64,000 bases of DNA from Trichoplusia ni (lineage: Eukaryota; Arthropoda; Insecta; Lepidoptera; Noctuidae). The stretch spans positions 7,192,001-7,256,000 of the forward strand of contig NC_039498.1 in assembly GCF_003590095.1 (NCBI RefSeq), written 5' to 3'. This document shows positions 45,101 through 56,400 of the stretch, piece by piece (position 1 is the stretch's first letter; every line of letters begins with the position of its first letter). Under the pieces are notes generated by a model that did not search any database, was not told where the DNA came from, and saw nothing but the letters and a program-made list of their open reading frames with translations. The translations under genes were made by a program, and so were the position numbers.

Positions 45101-47421
45101 TACAAGTATTTGACACATACCTTCATCCCTCTCATCATCAGATAACGGCTGCCTGGGATGTGCGAACAGGTCCGGCAGGAAGTGGCGCAGCAGTTGCTTG
45201 ATGCGACGCTTCTCCGCCTTCTGAATCGCGGTCTGCCGCCGCGCGTGGTGGATTAGCAGCTCCGCTGTGTCGCGTAGGATCTTTATTGCTGCGTGGAAGA
45301 ACAAATATTGATTTAATTATCTAAGTTTTAAGTCTTGAGAAACTAAAGTATCTTACGATAATATCAACTTCCTAATAAATACTTTAAATGTTTTGGTGTT
45401 TGCTACTCTTTTATGTATCTCATATTATATGCTATTAAACTAGAACATAATCTAGGGTAGGTTATTGCGGAGCGAAGCTATAATTGATGTTTTCGTTGTT
45501 TTTAAGTTTACAGTATTATATGCTTCTATTTCAAACATGAAAAGCTATTTTACAAATTCTTCCTCAAATTGTTCAATAAATTAAAATAACATTCAAGTAG
45601 TCGGATACCAACACTTACTATTAAAACGAATACTCATACTTTGTAACAATGTAAGTAATTACGGAAAAGCCAAAAGAAGTCGATGAAAACTTAGAATTAG
45701 ATTTTAATAGGTGTAATTATTTAGAAACAGCAGTACAATCGATCAGGAAATGTGTCGGTATGTAATTACAGAGTTATTTACGGAAGGAACATAGTTATTA
45801 TAAATTATTCATTATCTTGTTGTTAGTTGTTAAGATTCGTAAACAGACGATCGCTTTTTCGATCCTTTATTTACTACAAGCATTTAATGTATATGATTTT
45901 TTAAGTTATAGAGACTTCAGTAGGAAGGCAGCATGCGGTATCACCACTGACATTCTGTCAAAAGCACATCGCACGGTTTGTCATCATTGTCTCATAACTT
46001 TTGTAATGTTCAAATTCAATAAATTTTGATGTGATCAAAGACTAAACAGTATTATTCTAAACCTTTGGAACAAGGCGACACTTAGAGATACAATTTGAGT
46101 AGCCTTTGTTTGCTTAATTCTGTGGAATGTGTGTACTTTTTCTAATGGAGTCATGAATAATCTAATTTATTTAGCCTATACTGCTAGTCAGAGGTCTATA
46201 ATAGTAATGGTTTTAATTAGCCACATTAAATTACGTCGATTTTAATTATTTACTTTTCATATTGTACAGAACAGTCAACAGTTTAACCTAGTGCTATCAT
46301 TTTATTCTTTCAATAATCACATCTAATACACAGAGCTTTTTTTAATGATTTTCGCTAACAAATTCCGACGCAGAAACAAAAAGATAAATTTTTTGATCAT
46401 ATAAGTATATTATAACTAGTTTCTTACCTTCCTGTCGGCTCTGCATCTCATAGTTGATGACGACGTGCGGCCCCTGCCGTCGCGCTGCGAACGCGGCTTC
46501 CACCTCGTTGAACAGCGACTTCGACCGCATCGCCTTCAAGTCATTTTGCTTAAAGTTGATTCCTTGGTGGTCTAAAGACTTCAAATAGTATTTCTCATTT
46601 TGTTCTCGCCATTGTTTGTTGAAACCCTGTTGAAATAAGTTGAATTAGTGATTTTTGTTGATGTTTGGAATATTTTAATTATTTAAATAGTTTTTATGGT
46701 AATAGAGACTTCAGTAGGAAGGCAGCATGCGGTATCACCACTGACATTCTGTCGAAAGCACATCGCACGGTTTGTCATCATTGTCTCAATAGCAAATTAG
46801 ATTTAGGAAAAAAATCTAGAGTATGAATAACATACAAATACAATCTAGTTACACAATGCGTATGGTATCGTTTAGAAGATGCCATTATACATCCGAAGTA
46901 TTGCTTTGTAATATGTTAATAAAATAATTATTCTTTAATCTGAATTAAAATGACAAGAATTACATTTATTCTTATAACTGTACATTTTTGCGCAATATCT
47001 AAACCACCTAAGCACTGATTTTCAAAGGACTATTTCTCCCACTAATGTTGTTTTTTTCCTTCGATTATTAGCTTCTATACCACTACATCCCTACTAATAT
47101 TATAAATGCCAAAGTAACTCTGTCTGTCTGTCTGTTACGCTTTCACGTCAAAACCACTGAACTGATTTTAATGAAATTTGGTACAGAATAGAGTTGACCT
47201 TGAGAAGAAACATAGGATAGTTTTTATCCCGGACTTTGAAGAGTTCTCTTGGAAACGCGATATAACCGACCTCGACGCGGGCGTAAAGCTAGTACACAAT
47301 AAAGAGTGAATGTTACCTTCTGCGCCTCCCGCCACTCGTCCTCCTTGGCCTTAAGCCGCCGCAACACGACGGGCACAGCGACGACGGGGTTCTTCTTGAG
47401 CCCGGCGATGATGTCCACCGC
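42172..47421 (-). CDS. Sin3A: Sin3A exons: end of HDAC-interaction region to C-terminus
   Basis: 47317-47421 and 46428-46626 finish the conserved core (KNPVVAVPVVLRRLKAKEDE; NEKYYLKSLDHQGINFKQND). 45121-45288 begins the Sin3 C-terminal region (ELLIHHARRQTAIQKAEKRR). 44378-44469, 43826-43919 and 43225-43349 are short acidic or Lys/Asn-rich linker exons, with a sumoylation-like IKAEP. The last exon 42172-43015 is about three-quarters G+C. It carries SWYLFLRVHGALCQRL and DVLLDLVRAVLDGNMDAPAY, then after a frame change KPVFLVRNARA and a tail ending FRAWLRDHHV. Vertebrate proteins extend about 45 residues beyond this point. Confidence 0.93.
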
Positions 47422-50400
47422 CTGTAAACAGACGACTGTAATCACATCGGCCGGTAACTTGCAGGGTAGCGGTGTACATACATGGTGATGATTTAACTGA
47501 CTTTTGAGCTTGTTTTGAACCCCCGAATATAGAATAAAACCTTATTTAAACTTTTCAAATTTGTATAGCTCCCAAATTGAATACTGATATAATATTGTTT
47601 ATTTATAACAGATCAATATGGTGAGAGCAGATACACTGGAATAAGAATTTATTTTCTTGGTGCAACAGTATTTTCGGGGGTTTAAATAAATTGTAGATAA
47701 TAGAGACTTCAGTAGGAAGGCAGCATGCGGTATCACCACTGACACTCTGTCAAAAGCACATCGCACGGTTTGTCATCATTGTCTCAAATACAATTTACTT
47801 TAGACAAATTATAACCATTTAACACTTAGTGAAGATATTGAACTATCACAAGTTGTATTTTAACTTATTAGACTTTCATATTTAGCTCATTGCTGTCCAC
47901 TGTTGGGCATATTCCTCTTGATATGCATATTAAAGTTAAATTAACACCATGTACAAACTAATAGGCTTTATATACTGAACTACTAAGCTTATGTTTGCAT
48001 CTATTGCTATTTGTATGTAAGTGTGCTCATGCTTATAAAGTTGATATTTTATGTCAGACGCATTTTAAATGAACACTCAACTTTTTATCAACATAAATAA
48101 CTTTTTACAAGTTCATTTGTAATTTGTGCAGCAATGAAAAGGTAACTCTATTTTCATCAATATGTCATAGTTTCAACGTAAGTTTAAGGTAAATGAAATT
48201 TGTGTATTTAGTTTCTTTTAGCATGAGCATACATACATAGCATATTTTACTGTGCATATAACTAACCATAACCACTTAAAACTAACTAAAACTAAATATA
48301 AAGGAGCATAGACAAAGGCATGCAATGCTGTGTATAAAATAATATAATTGCGGAATAAAATAGCAGACTGTCTTTATAGTAGTGAGTGATATAATAAATA
48401 GCAAAAAAAAACAACTAGCCCTCAACTGCTAAATAAAAACGATCATACCACAAAACTGTATAAGCCCAGAACCTAATCTAAATCTGATTATAGACTTTTC
48501 TCTAGATCCAATCATATTACTGGTTAATCCTCAGAAAACTATCCTAAATTAATCTATTGATCTTCTCTAGACTGTTCTATTCAGTTTTATCAAACAAACA
48601 AAAAAGTTACTAAAACCAGAAATTCAAAGCTTTAAAAATGAACCTAATACTTCAGAATATTTTCCTAGACATACAAAGCTACAAATACATTTTCACCCAA
48701 CTATCTCCCAAACCTAACCTTTCTACATCCTCCCTAACCTCCCTATGACACATTTGATACTTGCCAAGTTTCTTATCCTCCAAAACTTCCTAAGCATACA
48801 AAGCTACAACAACCTCTTCCGATTTCCACCCCAGAATCACCTACCCCCTACATCCACCCTAATCTCCTACGACATAAACACACTTGATAACTATCTTATT
48901 GAATCATCGTAGAAGCTTGTTCTACAGCCTGCTACTAGCACAGCATGCCTACAGGTCCGACTCGATCGTACCACCTTATCACCGTATATCCTGCGCAGCG
49001 CCCGCTGGTGGATGGTGGGCGAGTGTCCGCCGAGGCAGTCGTCCAGACGGTATTTGGCCGCGTCTTCTGCAGTCATGCGTGATAACTTCTTCTGGACGCC
49101 TTCGAGGACACGGATCGTTGACGCGTTCGTTTCTATCACGACGTCCAGCTGGAAATAAATGGAGGATTGTTATTTACTTCTTTTATTTATATATTGTCAA
49201 TTGTCTATAATATCGTATAGAATGTAGTTGTAACAGTGACAGTATCAGACGCTCTCGCATCCTGTTAATATTGTTTTGAAATTACAACTAAGCCGAGCTT
49301 TACATACAACAAATTAATTGGTTGTGATTGTTTGTTTCAACTCCATTAGCTTTGAAGCCATTTCACAAGCTATATTAAGATTGTTAGAATTAGCTGAATA
49401 TTTTTTTCATGAACCTTGGACAACTAATTTCACCTGAGTTACCCAGAGTAAATACCATATTCTTGTACAAATTTTAATATGATACATACCTCAAACCTCT
49501 CATCCTCGCACCGATAGATGTACTCCTCATACTGCGTTTTCCGTGACGTCACGAACGTCGAGTCCTCGCTCCAAGTAGGGAATGACACCCATGTGTCGTT
49601 GAGTACCTGGTAAAGAATATAAGATTAGTAAGATAATATGAGTTGCACAGATAGTTGCTGTTTGTTTGAACCCTATGGTAATGAGAGGTTATAATTAAGA
49701 ATAAATTACAAGGAACTGTTAATGACTTGTCATTGCAATGTTATTGGTACATAATATAGCTGTTGGAAGTTGGAATAAATTGTTTATTTAAATTCTGGTT
49801 ATGTAATGCATACATCAACCACTTGAAATAATTTTCGTTTATACTGCAACTTTAGTAACTTGTGTAACTGTATCTCCAAATAACCCTAGTTATGTTCTTT
49901 TCTATAAGGATGGATATATAATGAGGTGTTGGTATTGACCTCCTTGCAGAGCGGCGTCCGTCCGGAGCAGCGTCGGGCGGCGGCCTCGCGCGGCAGGGCG
50001 CAGTACGACGTGCCCAGCCGCTTGCACGTCGTCAGGTCTGCGGGACAGTACACCAATCAGAACACCTGCCACTAAGTGGTTATATCATTCAATATATGTA
50101 TAGAAAAATTGCTTATTGCGAAAGCCCTTGCTATATAAGAAATAAGAACCTATAGATGGTCAGACGTAAAATTGTGTTTTCGACGTACAGAGGTCTACAG
50201 ACAACTATGGAATTTGCTTTTTGCAGTGCCCTATGGGGTCCATAATTGTAGTTAGCTTTAAGATTTGTAAAACTTACATTATGAAAGGCAAACAAAGATA
50301 TTATATAAACATAAATGTTGTCTCGACACGACTTGCCCTGTTTACCACTAGACAACAAATGTTGCCCATTATTATAGATGGTCTTCAAATCTGTTCTGTC

Positions 50401-53400
50401 CTAGTTAATGTGCTTTCTACGAATGTGTATTTCCTTACCTATATCCATAGCGGCATCTCCCTGCGGTCGCTCGTGTCGTAGCTGTGCCCCCAGCGCGCCT
50501 ACGGGCTCGTAGCGCAGCCGCTCGGGACCTACGCCGCCCGTCGGTACCGGCACACAGCTTGTAGCACCCAGACCGCAGCTGTTGTAACCTAGGAGACGAA
50601 AAAAAAGTCTTTAGTTTAAATAATACAGAGAACATTCATATTGCAAATATATAGTGACTCTTAAGTCACATTGGTATAATATAAAAGTGTTCAAAAAACT
50701 AGTCTCTGAAGAAGCGATTTTTGACGTTTAATTATTTGTTTGTATCTCGTTTTAGCTTCTTTTAATACGTAGCCATGTGTTCGATACCTGCGCTAAAAGT
50801 TTCATGATGGATCAATTGACGGTAAAAACTGTGTATCAAGAACCAATCAGTAAATGAGTGTTGTTGTAGGTTACGCAGGCAGTACATACCGGAGTGCAGC
50901 GTGTTGGCGGGCGCGGGCGGCTCGGGCGGGCCGAGGAAGTCCGCCAGCCACTTGTGCAGCTCGGGGTGGCGCACCAGGAACGGCTCCGTCACGCACAGCA
51001 GCTCCGACGACGAGATGATCTCGTTCGTGAACAGCAGCAGGCATCTGGAGATACACGGTTACATTACTAACATATAATCTTAGGGTTCAGGTTAGATTAC
51101 TAATGGTAATAAGACAGAGCTGCCAAAATTCTTGAGCAATTTACTTACGTATTACTAACTTATGGACTTTCTTGCCCGTTCTCCTCCATAAGAATGACAC
51201 TTTGGAACCATGCACCTAGTCATTATTGTAACTTAAAAGAGCCTGGAAAACGGCTTAACTAGACGGAAATCTGTTCTTTTCCCTAAATAGCAAGTTCTGA
51301 CTGTGAATACTTACTTCAAGAAGTTATCATAGACATGCTGCGACCGTAGCGCCTTCCTAGCCCTGTCGAAGAAGTTGAACTCGTGCACGGTGGCCAGCTT
51401 GGAGGCCTCCGCGTACGACACGTCGCGCACCGTGGGGCCCGTGAGACCCGACAGGCGGGACTTCTTGGCGGGAGGGGCGCCCACAGCTGCTGGAGAGAGA
51501 AAGAGGTATTAATGTGATAATCAGGTTAGCTAGTGTTATATTTGACCTATAAGTGACTCGCGAACTTATCGGTAAATAAATACTAAATATAATAAATAAA
51601 TGCGGACAACATTACATTTCTGAAACCAAAGAAAATTACTAAAGCACTTATGTTATGGAATTCAGATACAACGAAGGTACTACAAACACCCGGACCCGAG
51701 ACAATGTAGAAATGTGAATTTTTACATTGACCCGACCAGGGATCGAACCCGGGACCTCAGAGCTAGCGAAACTATGAAACCGGTGCGTACGCTCTCGACC
51801 GCAGAGGTGGCCAGTGGCCTCTAACATCTATGACAGATGATTGAAACAGAAGCCGTGTTAGTTTATCTGATTTTGGCACTTGCGATGATGGCTAACAAGG
51901 CCTATACGGAACTACTTCCGGCACTCATAGAAATTTAATCTCATAGACTCAGGATAAGCAGTCGCGGATTACACAAATGATCCGACATTTGATCGAACCC
52001 GGCCACATTGTGCACTTTGGGTTTAGCGTGATGACCTTTACCACTCGTCTATTCATTTGACTCACCAATCTGGCTGGAGGAGGTGAAGCTGGGCGACCTC
52101 TTGAGATGGTGATGTTGCTGCGGCGGCGCCGTCACTGTGCTGGACGCCGAGCTGCTGTGCTTCGGCAACTGGTGGGTGTAACATCATACTTACTGTTAGC
52201 TAATGTTATGTGGGTAATAGTAACATAGTTTAGGATAGAGAGGTAATTGTGTGAACTGTTTTTCTGCTGACAAATATGAAGCAACAATAAAGACAATATG
52301 TGATTGACAACAGTTTGCGCCTCTTTCAAGTGGTTCAACTGTTCTGATAATTCTGTATATTGTTAACCAGTATTCAAATTAGTTTTATTTGAAAAGTATA
52401 CTCATTATAATATACTTGTCATACAAATAGACACTGTTAACGAATTCATCATGTTTGCCAGCAGGAAAATAGTTTTAAAATTAATTATTGAGACTTCAGT
52501 GGAAGGCAGCATGCGGGATCACCACAGACATTCTGTCTAATTGCACATCGCATGTTTTTACATCATTGTCTCTGTTAATTAAACTAAGATTTCTTTGACC
52601 ATAATTTGGTATATGCATAGACAAACCAAGTACAATACAACCGTAAATACTTAGCTTGTTCTTACTTTACATTGAAATAAATAATATTTAACCAATTTGA
52701 AAATTCAGATATTTCAACTAACTTTCACATGTTTATGTGCATTTAAAGAGGGTTTAAGGAATGTATATAATCAGCTGCTACAGCAAGTAAGTGCCTTTTT
52801 GCGAGATGGTCACTTATTTGTCATACCATGGGGTAGCATGCAGTTTGGCTCATTTTAGGGGGTTTTAAGTGAAAAGCCTTGCAATAGGATAGGACATTCA
52901 CTTTACATTCCATATATCTAGGTAAAACATTCATATAAACTACAAAAGGGGGTACTTAACATTGCCAAGACATTTAAATAACATTACAGACACACCTATC
53001 GCGAGTTTCGAAGATAAAAATGAATCACCTACTCCAAGTATGAATCTAAGACTTGGTCACATGCATATCCAAGTGTTGTTAAAAACAATCCGATAACAAA
53101 CGTGTTTGATTTGTTTATCTGATAAGCACTGTATGCGCAGATTACAACTGTTTTGGTTTTACCAAAATTGATAATGTGGTTTTACTTGGAATATAGTAAA
53201 TTTCCGTTTTACATTCAAATGTTATTTCGTAAAGTTTTATGATACTTCAGTGGAACAATTTTTAGTTGCAAAATGAAATGCATTATGTGTTAATTAAAAC
53301 TGTTATTAGTATTTCCTATTTTAAAATGTAATATAATGGTCACTACCAATAAATTAATGGAGATGCTTTGTACTTTGAAAGAAATAAACGTCTAGTACTT

Positions 53401-56400
53401 GTAACTTAAATCACATTTATGGTGTAATACCGAGTGTTAGCTTACCGGTGCGTGCAATAGATGCGGTGGCGAGGCGGCTGCCGCGCCCGGGAAGCGCTCG
53501 GCCTCGCTGTCCGCGCGTCCGGACTGTGGGGGAGGCAGCAGGTTAATGTCATATACTAGCATTATGCTGAAGGAAACTGTTTTTTTCTTGAATAGTCTGC
53601 AGCACTATTTATTTGTAGTTTTATGTTATTAGATCAGTTTTCTAGCTTACTCGAACATTAGGATAGTAATTAAAAATATATGTATATCATTTTTATTGCT
53701 AAGGACAGCAAGGACAGCAAATAACAAATAGTCTACACTGTCGGTGCTTTACATCATGATACAAAGTCATTTAGTATGCAAGACTTGAGATAGTTTTATT
53801 TTTGCAAGTTTGTGAAGTTCGTAAGAATGCAGTGTGGTACTAACGAGTGGTCCATGCGGCGCGGGCAGCAGGTGCTGCACGTGCGGCGTGTGCGGCGCGT
53901 GCGGCGCGTGCGCGGCGTGCGGCGCGTGCGGGGCGTGGGCGGCGTGCGGCGCGTGCGGCGGCGGCGAGCGCGGGTAGTGGCGCGCGTCGCCCGGCTTGCT
54001 CACGGCCTTGGCGTCCGGCAGGAACTGGCCGAACTCCGCCAGCAGGTCGTCCTGGTTCTCGAACAGCTTCGCTACCTACGGCACAACAATATGCTTATAC
54101 ACAGGTTTCTTGACACTTAAATACACAGATAATAAATACTAGGCGGAGAACTGATGTACCTCATGCGGTGGGACCTTGATGGGCTGAATATGATATTGAT
54201 TGTTTTGATAACCATTTAAAATATCATAAAAAAATATCAACAAAAAGATTGTTCTTTTTTTGTAACAAACAAATCAAGAAAATATGGTACGATTGAAATA
54301 AATTATCTACTAGCCAATAAAATAGTTATTTTGAGTAAAATATGACTGAATATAAACTTACTTACAACAGCTATACCTATGAAATCGAGTTATAAAAATC
54401 ACAACAAACCTGCGAGTACACTTCTTGCTCTGTCTGTTGCTTGGCCTGGGGCTCCTTCATCTCCCTGTGGCCGCGCTGGTAAGCGTGCAGGATCTCCAGG
54501 AACCGCTTGTACTTGTCCGGCTGCCGCGAGAACCGCGACTGTAGGAAAGAGGGGTGTTGTTATATTTGTGAGATAACGGTAAGCAAGTGTGTGAAAAGGT
54601 GGGAATAGTCAGAAAAGCAGCCATATTATTATCATTTGTATCAAACGGTAATTAGTGTCATCATTTTGTTATTTAATTCAGATCATATTATTACATAAAA
54701 TTATTATTTTTAAATACGAGGAAGACAAAAGTTTAGACTAGCTATTATGCATCAGCTCACTTTATAGACAAAATGCTATGAAGAAGGCAAATCAAAATTA
54801 TGATAGCATGAAAAGTTGTTTTGAAAACCCAGCAACGAAAACAGATAGCACAGCATTTATTTCTTGAATCTTTATATTATTCACAATAATCTTTTATTAC
54901 AAAAGAAACTTAAAATCTGAGACAAGTTTTAACTAAGATATAAGTGTGTACAAGTCCATATGTCTGTTAGCAATAGAATAGAATTTACCTTGATCTTATT
55001 AACGTATTCGATGGCGTGGTTGAACTCGACGGGCTGGCTGGAGGGCGCGGGCGCGGCGTGCGGCGTCGACGACGGCGTGGCCGAGCCTGCGAGACAAGTG
55101 GGTTAGTGATGGCGGCAGGGGAGTGTGTGAGTGTGTGGGGGTTGGGGAGTGTGTCAGAACTCTAATAGAGCAGCCGCAAGTTTTTATCATTGCTGTCAAT
55201 CGGTAATTAATTTCATCATGTTGAACATTTTTGTATCATCAATACTAATATAGATTGTTTTTAGGGAATGATTGTAAGCTATGAGGACAAACAATCACAG
55301 TTGTTATCGGTAAATTAGATAAAACCCTTCAAACGAAAAGTAGACTCCTGCAAGTTCAAAAAGAAAAGGTCCGTTCTGATAATAATACCATGTATGTAAA
55401 CATGCTGATTACAGTGAAACAGCCATTGTATATGAGAAATCCACCAAAGCATTGACTATAGTAATGCATTCAAAGACTTTTTCCTTAGCCTAATGTTGAT
55501 CTCCTGATGAGCAAATACATCCTACAAATTAATCTAATATAAAACTCACCAGGTGTAGAAGCATGGTGTATCGCTGCTGCCTCAATCTGCTGGTGAGCTT
55601 GCGAGATCTGATGCAGCGTGTTGGTTGGCGTCGAGTTCACTGATAGGTTGTGAACGATCGCGTTATTGACAGACCTGTGGGAGGGAGAGATCTGTTAGTT
55701 GGGTGTTTAAAAAAAGAATGATTCACGATTAACCTATAATTGTTAATTGTAAATAACAAAAATTAAGAAAACTATCTATTTGCTTCAACTACATAAGTAG
55801 TGTGATACAATCGGAAGTAGTGTATAACAATAATTAAATTTGTAATCCTAAGATTTAAACGACACTTTTAGAACTGCTATACGCCAGCAATTGCAAAATA
55901 AAAAATACTGAGATTACTGAGCAAACGGCAGCCATCGAACCTATTAAATATAAATGCCTTCTACAAAAACAATTAACTTATATTTATACTTACGACAATT
56001 ACAATTAAGAAAACAAAGTACGAAATATATAACATGAAAGATCTGCCTACCCTTTAACACACAAAACAGTTGACACTACTATTAAATACTATCAACATAG
56101 TAACAAAAACTACCCCTACTCTATGAAAACCACCCAAAACAAACGCAGCGTTATCAAACGCTAAGAAAGTGGGCAACAAAAATATTGACGTAGCGTCGAG
56201 GTGAATGAACCAAAACAGCTGTTGCGTCACCGCCGCGGCGGGCTGGTGAACGTTCCCTATTAGCATAACAATCTTTATACTTGTATCGTAAGTTGCATTT
56301 TATATTGTGTTGTAGGTTTCTATTTCGCGAAGTGGTTTGTCTATTTTCTTATTTAAGTTATCCTTTATGATGGTATGTTCTTTAAAAGCTTATAAAAAAT

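Noticed and set aside
52446..52452. Another ATGATGA box C on the Sin3A strand
   Set aside because: No CTGA at a suitable distance below it and no terminal stem.
43692..52572. Seven 83-nt repeats first read as a MITE or spaced CRISPR-like array
   Set aside because: They have only 5-bp ends, lie one per intron, share host sense, and carry C and D boxes plus an 18S antisense match. snoRNA explains all of this. The spacing and exons between them exclude CRISPR.
53634..53749. Possible C/D pair (ATGATGT ... CTGA) in the intron before the HAP exon
   Set aside because: Over 110 nt apart, no stem, no recognisable guide.
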